Below, piece after piece: positions 38,201-50,200 of a stretch of DNA of 64,000 nucleotides; positions within the stretch are counted from its first letter, which is position 1, and each line of letters opens with the position of its first letter. The notes under the pieces were generated by a model. It saw nothing but the letters and a program-made list of their open reading frames with translations, was not told the origin of the DNA and ran no database searches. Position numbers and translations under genes: made by a program. The stretch comes from Crotophaga sulcirostris (lineage: Eukaryota; Chordata; Aves; Cuculiformes; Crotophagidae). The DNA is taken from assembly GCA_013397455.1 (NCBI GenBank), contig VYZB01000195.1, positions 1,238,807 to 1,302,806 of the forward strand. Direction: 5' to 3'.

Positions 38201-41200
38201 CATGGAATGGTTTGGGGTTGGAAGGGACCTCAAAGCCCATCCAGTTCCACCCCACTGCCATGGGCAGGCCCACTTCCCACTGGATCAGGGGGCTCCAAGC
38301 CCCATCCAACCTGGCCTTGAACACCTTCAGGGATGGGGCAGCCACCATGGCTCTGGGCAACCTGGGCCAGGGCCTCCCCACTCTCACAGGAAAACATTTC
38401 TCCCTAAGATCTAATCTCAATCTCCCCTCTTTCAGCTGAAAACTGTTTCCCCTCGTCTTATCCTTACACTCCCTGATCAAGAGCCCCTCCCCAGCTTTCC
38501 TGGAGCCCCCTTTCAGTACTGGAGGCTGCTCTAAGGTCTCCCTGGAGCCTTCTCTTCTCCAGGCTGAACAACCCCAACTCTCCCAGCCTGTCCTCATACC
38601 AGAGGTGCTCCAGCCCTCGGATCATTTCCATGGCCTCCTCTGGACTGGCTCCAACAGCTTCATGTCCTTCTTGTGCTGAGGACTGCAGAACTGAACACAG
38701 GGCTCCAGGTGGGGTCTAACCAGAGCAGAGCAGAGGGGCAGACTCCTCTCCCTTGCCCTGCTGGTCCCACTGCTTTGGATGCAGCCCAGGACACGGGTTG
38801 GCTTTCTGAAATCCTTCCACAAAGATCTTAAAACCAGAACAACTCTTATTCTGCCCTTTAGCATCTGGGACTATTTCTCAACCAAGAGCTGAGCCTGCAA
38901 AGATCCCTCGAGAGCAAGGAGCACAACTTCTGTCCAGATTCCATTTTATCATGACTCACCCCATTTTATCGGATTAGCTTCCATTTTTTTCCTAAAATTC
39001 ACATTACAAAAGGAAGCACATTCTGCTCCAAAAAAGCTACAGCAGTCGTGGATGTGTAGCAGTCCATGCTGTGTACAAAGAAGGGAAACGAGACAGCAGC
39101 TCTGCTTTAATAAGAGCTGATCTTGTTTCACAGCAACAACAAAAGGCGAATGATTGGGAAATGAGGGAGCATTTCTGCTAAGCAAACCCTGATCCAGTGC
39201 TTCAAGCTGTCTTCTATGACACACATTGCAGTAATCCAGTGACAGAAGAAATAGATACTCAGGGAAATATCAACACAACCCCTTCCTCTGTCTCCTCATT
39301 CTCAAGGTCAACTGGAGGACGTCTGGAGACCAGAGCTAAGAAATGCTGCCACCCCACCAAGTGTCAACAGCCCAGCAGCATGGCCAGTCGGAGCTGGGTA
39401 AGGACAGGTTAACCAGAGCACAACCACTAAGCACACTTACATGTCTGGCAGCATCTTTGGTATGAGCTCCACTGTGAACCTGGCAGATTCATGTGAGATC
39501 TCCACAGGGATGTTCTCCATAGACAGATATTGGACGTAAAAATTAATAGTCTGCTGACTAGACCTGTCTGACTTCTCATCATCGCTGAACTCTTCAGTGA
39601 CCCCGTGAGCCACCCAGGTGTAGGTATCAGGATCAACTACAAGTCTGCTTTCTGACTTGCCCTTGTTAAGAAAAGTCAGATTTTTGAGGCCTTGGCTAAG
39701 ACACTCCTCATCGCTTTGAAGGCTCCCAAGTTTCAGCCCACCTAAGCGAATGCACAAGTAACATTGGCTGAAGTCCACATCAATGAAGCACTCCTTCAAA
39801 AATGTTTTGTCTAGGCTGAAACTCCCTTGCAGCTGCATTTTGCTTGTCCTTTGCTTTGCCCAGGTTATTTTGACACCCTGGAGGACAATTGAGTCGTTTT
39901 CAGCCACTGCGCACAGAGCAGACTCCATGGCACTCATCGGCATCCACACCTTGCTGTACTCCATGGCATGTTTGTACTTGTCTTTGGACGACAGGGTGGC
40001 GTAGGCAGAGAAGCAATCAATAGGCTTTTCTGTGTGCTGCAGGCAGACGTCAAAACCCGGCGTCACACACCACAGCTGCACAAAGGGTACCAGAAAACCC
40101 CGGTAGACATCCGTGGTGAGCTGGAATAGCAGCGCATCACCGGCAGTCAGCTCCATGGAGAGCTCCATGTAGTGTGAGCACTGGCTCTTCCTTACCCAGC
40201 CCACGTGCCGCTGGTACAGCTCCTTGTTCTTCTGAAGGAGGGAAGCCGCAGTCTCAAAATCCTCATTCCTGATGGCTTTGAGCACGTCTTGCCAAGTCTG
40301 CATGCGAACGAGGCTGATGCTGCGGTCCCGGAGAGGTCCTTCACACAGGCTATGGTCCTTCATTGTCTCTACAGAGTACACCCTCCTCTTCCACATCAGT
40401 CTGATACTGTTCCGCTGCTCAATAAACATGGGCTGCTCTATCAGCTGCAGAGACCTGTAGCTAATTATCTGGGGATCTGGAAGACTCTCTTTGTTCAGCG
40501 GAAACAGGGCTTTAAAATCCTTGCTCATCCTTGTGACATCCACTACGAAGGCGATCTTCTGCAGGACTTGGCCCTTCAGCTGGGTGGCCATCTGCAGGCA
40601 GCGGGCTCTCTTCTCGTACATCATTGCCTGGGAATTCTTCCTGTTGAAGTCATGACAGAGAAGGTCAATGTCATCTGAAGAATAGACGATGGGCTTCTTG
40701 CGGAGCACGGAATGAAGGTGCCGCTGAACCACAACATCCACGTAACGGCGGATGGGAGAAGAAGCCCAGGTGTAAGAGTCAACGTGCAGGGAGTAATGGC
40801 CCGCTTTTGACTGGACAGTAGAGTTGGAGCGACTGAAATAAGAGCGGCCAAGCAGTCTCCTGAACTCCAGGGCCACAGGGGCCAGCTTTGGGTGGATATC
40901 ATCAGTAACGATAAGATCTAGCATCCTGTGGAAGTCACGGACTTTAGCAGCTGATTGCAAGTGCTCCCAGATGGGGGCCAGAAGACTGAACTCCATGGTT
41001 TTAGAGGAGCCTTGATCAGGAGGCGCCTCTCCCAGGTGATGAGAGAGATGGATGGACAAAGGAAGGATGTGGTTGCACTTGTTTCTCATGGCTGATATCT
41101 GCTGAGGGCTTGGCTCACACTGACAGCGGAGAGGAGTGATGTTTCTGGTGTCCTCCTGATTAGTGAGGAACTCAGCCACAAAACTGTTGAACATAATCAT

Positions 41201-44200
41201 TAACTCCTCTATCATCTGATGGGACCCCCTGTTCCCTGGGGAGCTTTCCTCGTCCAGCCGGTCATAGAAACAGTCCTCCTGCAGCCGAAACTTCCGATGG
41301 ACCCTGGAGAAGTGATAAGCCACAGCTATGCAGTCCTCCAGGGTGTCGAAACGAAGGGTGCCTCCAGCTCCCTTGTAGTGGTCCTTAATGCAGACTTCTG
41401 CCTCTTCATAGGAGAGCTGTCTGTCTGAGCAGATGACGGAGGTGGTGAAGACCTCCTTTAACATTTCATCAGTCTTCTTTTCTATGGTGACAAACAATGA
41501 GATCACCCGGCGATCTTTCTGCGGCAGGAGGCTGCAGACATCCTGGCTAATGTGGGGTGGGAACATGCACAGAGGCTCCTGGTTGGGAGCATAGTAGGTG
41601 ACACCTCGCTTCTTTGCTTCAAGGTCCAAGGCACTGCCTTTGGGGATGATGCCAGCCACATCTGCAATGTGGATCCCAATCTCATAGTGACGCCCAAGAT
41701 CCCTAACACTGATAGCGTCATCCAAATCCTTGGCACCTTGGGGGTCAACAGTGAAGGTCAGGTAACTCCGACAGTCCTTCAGAGTTTCCTTGGTGAGGTT
41801 TAGTTTGCTACTGGAGGTGTATTTGGCTGAGTCCCTGGTGACAGCAGCCGGGTATTTCTTCTCCAAACCATACTCCAACTCAAGGATCTTTAAACCTTCT
41901 TCCAAAGTCAATGCTGCATGCAGAATCTCCGTTATTATCCCCAAAGGGTAGTAAAACCCTTCCCGCCAGGAGATAACCTGGACGCAGAACAACTGGCATC
42001 TCCTTGTCTTTTGGTTGATCTTCTCACAGCTGACCACTCTGTACTTCCCATTGACAAGTCTGCGGATGGGAATGACATTTGGTTTCTCTTTCAGCCCTGG
42101 GACAAATATTTTGGTGACAGTGGGATCGATGGGTATCATCACTCGTGGGTCAAATTCATCCATCATGCAGATGAAGGTCCGTTCTCTATCCCCACGCTTT
42201 AAGATGCCCACCACCTTCCCCTGAGGGCGGTGGCTGGCACTGTCAGCAGTGCTGCTCTGCAGCATTTCCACGAGCACCTCATCCCCCGTGAAGGCTGTCC
42301 CACAGTGAACTCTGCCTTTGATCTGAATGGTCATCGCTGGGGAGTCATTGAGGGTGAAGGCAGAAGCTCTGTCAAACCCTTCTTTGATCAGCTCACATCT
42401 CTTGTACATTTTGGGGTGCATGTGCAGATACTCCTGCATCGTCTGAGAAGAGAAGCTGATATATTCCTGCCTGTGTTCCCACTGGTTTGAAGCCTCAGAC
42501 TTCACATTCAGCAGCCCTTCTTCGGACACAGTCACCAGTACATTCTTGCTCTCATCTAAGAGCTCCTGGAGGATAGGATCATCAGCATTCATGCTTTCTT
42601 CCTCAGAGCTCCAGGAATCCGTGTCGCTGTCCTCCTCATCCCTCTCTGGGCTCCTTCTGCTCCAGCTCTCCTTGTCACATGCAGCCTGTTTTATTTGGGC
42701 CATTGTCAGGTTCTCCGGGAAGATGCTCCCCTTCTCGATGCACTGCTGGATGAAGCGCTTCCACACCTTGCTGCACTGGCCGTGGGAGCACAAGGCCACG
42801 GCATCCCCCACCGCAACAACCAGCGACTGAGCCCGGGTCATGATCGTGTTGAGCACTCTGGCTTCATTGAAGAACTCGAGGTGGTGGGAGGCCGAGATAC
42901 GCAGGCTGTCGCTGGTGTGGACCGTGCTGATGATGATGACCCGGAATTCCCGCCCTGCACCAGAAGGGACAAGGGAGAAGTCACTCATGGGAACTCAAGG
43001 GGGAAGACCCTGTCTGGCTGCCACCTGGTGGTCTGCCCATCCACATTGTGTTACGTGGCCGTGGGCTGATGTAACCTCGCTTGGCTGAGTCATGGGAGTC
43101 ACGGATGTGAAAAAAGCAGCTCTTGGGGATCATGAGGGCCTCTAGGCATGAACCAGGATGGACACCATGAGGCCACCACCAGGTAGAGAAGGGCAGCATG
43201 GAGACAAGAGAGAGGCAGGGCAGTAGACCAGCGCAGCCATGAATGGCCATGGAGCAGCCCCGTTGTGCTCAGTGCCACCAGCAGCCCCTGCCAGCAACTC
43301 CTCACAAATACAAGTAGAGGTTTCTGTGAATCCTAAAATCCTCAGAGAACCAAGAGTCTTGCAGGAACAAGAGCAGTGACCGTTCGCAAGAACTCCTCCC
43401 CCGTCAAGGACAGTCCTGCTGATCGCACGACAAATAACAAACAGCAAAAGGCACCCTGGTGATTTCAGAGCTGGGAAAAAACTGCAAAGAAAGGGTGTGG
43501 AAACCAGAATCACGCCCCAGAGGTCGGTTATTCTCACCACGAGGAGTCCCAGCTGCACCATAAAAAAATAATAATAATAAAAACATGGATGAGTCATAAA
43601 CTAAGTCCTTGAGGACAAAACCAGTCCTATCCTTCTCTCATCGTCCAGAGCAGCAGAACCCTCCTTTGGTGAACAGCTCTGTGATTATTTGCTGCGACTG
43701 GTACCCACAAGCTGTCCTGGTTTCAGTTCCCTTCTATTCCCAGCCTCCCCTGCCGGTACTTGGGATTTCACATGATTCACACACGCTCAAGGCACATACT
43801 GGGTTTTCACCCTCCTACAAAGCAACGTCCTGTATATTTGAAACGAGCTGACAGTTGGGTGTGGATTTAATTCAGTGTGAAATCTTATTATTCACCACGG
43901 AAAGGACGAAATCACAGAATTACCAATCAGAAGGGACTGGAAATCAGCCAAGGGATTTCCAGGCACTCCCTCCTAATTGGTGCTATGTGGGCTACAGCAG
44001 TGGCAGAGCCACAGGGAAGGGCAGGGGAGCTTTGCCTACAGCACCACACACACCCTCCCGGAGAGGTATTTTGCATTTTAAGACAACGTTAAGACACCAG
44101 AAAGACCTCTGCTAATGACCCAGCATCTTTTCTCCCTGCTTATTCCACAGTGGCTGTAGCTGTGACAGACTCTCCTATCCACCAGCACGAGTGGGAAAGT

Positions 44201-47200
44201 TCTCCCTCACACACAGAACTCAAAACACAGCCAGGCACAATCAGTTATTGCACAAGACAAACCTGGCAAGTTCTCGTAGTTTTCTACCACTACATCTTGT
44301 AGCTGCTTCTTCCTCAGCTCTTGTCTTGTTGCAGAAACCTGGTAAGGAAGAAATAGGCAGAACTGAATGTAGTTTCTGCTCAGAAATGCCTCCCACCCAA
44401 CACCAAGGTCCCTCACCCTGCTCAGCTACAGGTTGCCAAGGTTACTCAACAGCAGCCACAGGTCCTGGCCTGACTTAGCTAGTGGTCCCAGGCTGCCCTA
44501 TAGTTAACCCTTCCAGAGGGTGCTGAAACAAATCTTCAACTAAACCATACCACCATGAGGCATCTCTGCTCCAACCACCCATGATATCCTACCCAAATGG
44601 AGAGCACCTTTTTAAAAACACTTGTGGCATGCAAGACCCCCAGTTCCCTATTCTTACTAGCACAAGACACTGGCTTATCATAAGTAGAGCCCAGCATTTG
44701 TTAGGGAGTGTTGAGAGAGTGGTCAGTAGTGAATCCATCACCCCTTCAGGTGTGAAACACATGGTTCTACATACCTGCATCCCGTGGGAGACAACACAGA
44801 TCCTCTTCAGATCTCGGACACCCCACTCATCTGGCCACCTCTGATAGATCTCCTTCACCTTCTCAATCACTTGTATTATCTCGGAGGTGTTGTGCCAAGA
44901 TATCATGGACATATCCCTTTCAGCCACACCAGACACATGGCAGAACACAAGTGGGTAGATTTCAGGATGGGGTGGGATGTTCCCACTGGCTTGGATAGCA
45001 TTGCCATTGCCAATGTAGAAGTGCTTGGAGACAAACTCAATTATGCCTGCAGTAGAACGATAATTCTCATTGAAGATGATCCTGCTCTTCGTGGCCACTT
45101 CGTGCCTCTCCTTTTGGTAAAACTGAAAAAGTCGGTTTAACAAGGTGTGATCAGCAGATTGTCCATCCCCAACGCAGAACAGCTTTGGGGTTATCTGCAT
45201 GTGGTCCCCAGCGAGGACAATACGGGTCTCAAAAGTGGCATACGAGAGTGGAATCAAAGCTTCACACTCCAGCATCTGAGCAGCCTCGTCAATCATGATG
45301 TGGGTAAAGTAGCCTGGGGAAACCTTCAGATTTTTCGATAACATGGAGGTGGTAATAATGATGTGGTGCCTGTCGATCTCTGCCTGCGTGGGGTGCCGGA
45401 AGGAGCGCTGGTCTGGTGAGAGGCAGCAGTACATCTGAGTGATGGGGTCCGTCATGTTGATGGGACGGTCGGTGGATATAATCCTCAAGGGAACAGCCCG
45501 CGGATGCCCGTTGGTCACGTAGTTATGGAAATACTCCCGGATGTAGATGTCAGCAGCACTGCAGGGGAACAGAAGGGGAAGCTATCAAGGAACTGTAAGC
45601 ACCGTTCCCAGTGTTATGACCATCACCCCAAAGCACCATTTGATGATGCACTGACACGCACCCAGGCTCTCCCCAGCTCTAGCTGACAATGCGCTTGTCT
45701 CAGGAGACATTCACATATGCACAAAGAAGCCGGTGTTTACGCAGCCACCAATTCCAAGCCTCTTTTGAGAGTATGGTTTAAAATAGGAGTTGATGCTCGA
45801 GACTAGTGCATCTCTTGATGGCCATAAGAAGAAATGCAATGTACCAAACAAAATCCATGGCCCTCCAGGGCCAAGACACACAGAAATGACACGGCACCTC
45901 TCCTCTGACAGTTGACCATCCCCAGCCTGGGTGGGTGACACAAGATCTGCAGAAGAAGCTTCAGTGCAACCAGACAGCCTGAAACAGGCTAAGATTAGCA
46001 GTCACCCATCTATTATACATTAAAAACTCAGGCAGTAACAGCCTGCAGAATCGGGTGTGGACAGTCTTACTGCTCTAATTTTAACAGTCATGGCCTGGTT
46101 TCTCTGAAGGCGGATTCAGAGGCAGTCAGACCAGTTCTGCATTTCCTCTTCCCCAAACTCTTCCTGGAAAAGTCAAAAAATTGACGTGTGCACAGAGCAC
46201 AATAAGCTTCAAGGGCAAGTGGAGAACAATATCACCCCAGCAAGGTCAGGCAATGGCTTTGTACTTCTTCCAGTACACAGTAAAGGCCACGAAAAACAGC
46301 CTCTCCAATCCCATCCCCATTTCATAATGAGGCAGGAACGTGCTGCTTCTTCCACAAAGACTTCCACACATGCCAGGCTTCGTCCTAGCAGGAAGTGCTA
46401 GAGCAGCTTAAGACATATTAAAAAAATGGATCTCTTTAAACAAGTCATTGAAGCGTATAGCAAGAAAAAGACAGCTCAGGTCCATTTCATACATCTCAGC
46501 TCATCCTGTCAGGCAAGTGCTGGACCAGTACAGAGACTCAGCCCACGACTCTTGTTGCCTCTTCCCTTACCCTCTGCTAACCTGTTAGTGTGAGTGCAGA
46601 TCAGCACCCGCGAGTTGGGCTGCTTGAGGATCTCTATGGTGGCCATGGCCAAGGTGAATGTCTTCCCTGTGCCAAAAGGCCCGTATATGAGAAGAGGTGG
46701 GACCTGCCGGCTGGTGGTTGCCTGGCCCGTGATGAAGGAGATGGCTAGTTTCTGCTTGCTGTTCCCTTTCTGTGGTGACCCAAGAGAGTAGGGGATAGAG
46801 CAACTGGCAACATCTGGTAGGACCAGCTTCTCATCCAATAGGCGATCCACAGCCTGGTGCCACTGCCGGAACAGTAGCTGGTCAATTTGGAACTGGATCT
46901 CCACCCTATGGGAGGTGTTTGGCTTGAAGTTCAGCTCTGAGCAGCATCTCTTTGGTATCTGTAGCCAGATGGTCTTCTCTGTGGTGGCTTTATGCTCCAC
47001 AGTAACCTCGTAAATCCGATTGTCTACAGGTGGGTCAAGTGCCAGGAAAGCAGTGGGCACAGACCTGCTCAGCAGATAGCCCTCGTCTGTGTCTGGCGAG
47101 AGGTTATAAGGGGTAGGCACTTCAGCAAACAGCTCACCAGAGACGGCAAACTTCATCCCCATGGAGAAGCTTTGCAGCATGGGGGTCAGCGAGATGAGGA

Positions 47201-50200
47201 CCCGCAGGTTGAGTCTGGAAGGAGGAAACACCTGAATGAACAGCAGAGAACTGGACCATTGATTCATCTGCAACCGCCCTCCCCGCTGCAGAAGGGGGAT
47301 TGCCATCTACCCCAAGAGAGGGTCCACCAGCACCCTGAGCACATAGAGACAGAAACCAATGCCTCTAGCTAATCCATGGCCATAGGACAAGACCCAGCCC
47401 TTCCCCTCCTATCACTACCGAGCAAGACATCACTCTTGAGAGGTTTCCATTTCTCTGAAAAAGTATCCCAGGAATCAACCCAGAACGGACCAGGACTTCA
47501 GTAGCAGCATGGCCCCAGGGGATAGCAATGGGCCTGTGGTCCACAGTGAGGAGGAACCCCTCTGGATCCACACCTGGCACTTACTTGGCAATCAGAGCCT
47601 GTTCAGCTTCTTCCTCGCGGAACAGGAAGCTGTGCATCCTCTCACGATAGTTGAGGCGGGTGATGGGAACGGTCTCATTACCCTCACGCTTGCAGTCCAG
47701 CGCAAGAGCAGTAGGTTTGTACTTGGCCAGTAGATCCATATCTTCACTGGTCCTTAGCACGCTGGGAACAATGATCCGGTTACCTCTATTCCATCGCACA
47801 AAGTTGACGAGGCGGCTGCTCTCCCTGCTCCCAGGGACGTGCTGGGGGGCCTCCCGCCGGCCCACCTTCACCTTGATCTTCTGAATGAGGACGGGGCGTT
47901 TACCAAAGTCAAACACCACCCACTGCTCGAAGACGCCCAGCGCACAGCACTCCATGCAGACCTCCACCAGCGCGGTGGGTGGGGAGGAAGGCAGGGTGGC
48001 CACGTGCTCCCCTCGAAGGTACTGGAGGCCCCAGGAAAGCCCATTTCCCGAGAGATAGAAGTTGACTCCAGGTTCCCGCTTCAGTAGCGCCACGTGCTGC
48101 AGAGGCATCTGCCAGTTGAGAAGACAGGGACACGGTGAGGGCAGCCCATGGGAAGACCCCAGAAGCTGATGAGGTCCTCCCAGCAGCGTTTCCTTGAAAG
48201 CTAATGCAGGAACTGTATTCCATGCTGGGCCTACAGCACTCTTGAAATTCTCCTGGAAGAAGCTTATTTCCGATGCAACCCCACAGCAATTATTTTAAGC
48301 TCTTAACTTGACGTTTCAGTTTTAAAGCAACTGAGGAGTCCGCTAGAAGCAGGAAGTCTCCTGTGTTTGAGAGGACAATCAGACCCAGCCTCTTGTCCCC
48401 AACACCCACGAAATCCTGAGCAGGAAAGAGGTTGAATCTCATCATTTGTGATGATATGTGGGAGGTGCTGAGGGCAGCCAGGTTCACCCCAGCCCAAACG
48501 CACAAGACGAGACAGGAGACACAGTGGCTGCACCCATCTCACATGGCTCCAGCTCAGGCACCACCTGAGCTGCTTCCAAATAAGCAACCTATGTCCTCAT
48601 TCCGATATCCCAAAATCCCTGTGCTCCTGCCTCTTGCAGAAATAATGATTAAATAAGCAAACAAAAAACCCCCAAAGGACAAGGACTGTGCACAGCAGCA
48701 GGTGCTGTTGGCGGCTTACAGGCTGGGCTTACCTGGGAGTGGACCTTGAACTTCCACCGGTACTTCACCCTCCTGTCCTCCGACTGCACATGCAGGGGCT
48801 GCTCACACACCACTCTGACACCCTCGACATGCTCAGCCATCTGCAGGGGAGGCACAAAAGGAGTGGAGCTGAAGGCAACATCCCAGGGACGGACACTCTG
48901 CAAAGTCCACCATGGGGCCACCTTCATCCTTTTCCTTTTCTCTACACCCTCCTGTGAGGGGACAGTCAGTACACATTCACACGCAGTCCTTACCCACCAC
49001 TGCTCAGCAACCCCATGCAGCAGCCTTTGGAAGTGAAAGGACCCACAGCAGAGCACCATGGTTGAGTACCCTAAGTAAGCTCCCATGTTGCTGTCTCAAA
49101 AGGGGCGAGGGAACAGGGATGCAACATCAGAGCAGTGGTGGAGTCACCATCCCTGAAGGTGTTCAAAAATGCATATATGTGGCGCCTTCAGGACATGGTT
49201 TAGTAGGCATGTTGGTATAGTGTTGATGGTTGGACTTGACGATCTTAGAAGTCTTTTCCAACCTTAATGACTCTATGATTCTATGATTCTTTTCTACATC
49301 ATCATTCCCAAGCTCTTACATAAGAGGCTTCTCATGATGCACCAGGCCACGGCAGACCAACGCGCTTCCACCCCACTGCCCCTGACTCACAATCAACACC
49401 TCGTTGGAGCACGTCCGATATTCAGCAATGAGCCGGTCCTGGTAGGACAATAGCCCTTCCTTCAGGGCTTGCTTCTTTTTCTTCATGGCAACCTTCACCC
49501 TCTGGATCCACTCCTGCAGCTCGTCGGTGGAATGAGCCTTGGTGCAGCTGTTCCCCATTTCGCACACCTCCGCTCTGTTGGAAGAGAGGCATCCCAGGTG
49601 GCATGGGGATCCTTGGGGAGCTGTCCTGCCCTCTTCCCCACTGCATCGCACCAATGCCTTACCTGCTGCACAGTGAGAACTTGGTCAGCCCAAGCGGCGG
49701 CGCACGGTGGACCCACTGGACGGAGGTGTCTGCCGAGAGCATCTGCACATGCTCGACAGAGGAGCAGTGGCTCTCGAAGCTCTCCTGGGAGCTGAAGGTC
49801 ACCAGGCAGAGCCGGCAGTAGAAGTGCACGGGTGCAGGTGCTGGCAGCTTGCCGTTGGTGCTGCAGGTCCCCGGGGTCGGCAGCAGGTGGGAGCGAACCA
49901 AGCCACGTTCCCTCTCGGCCTCCCAGACGGCCATCTCCACGTCACTGTGCGCGTACCAGCAGCGCTGCAGGCTGTGCTTGCAGGGTTGGCCCCTGGAGAC
50001 GAACCTGCAGTAGCTGAGGGTCGGCATGAACTCGGGGCAGGGCCGGATGGCCGTGTACTGCTGCTTCCGCCGGCTGTCTGACACCACGTGCACCAGGAGC
50101 GGGTCCCAGGTCTGGTGGAACTCGCAGAGCCACCCCTGGCCACCCGCCGTGATGCGCTGAGGGCAGCCCAAGAAGCAACGCCTACAGATCTCCTGGAACT

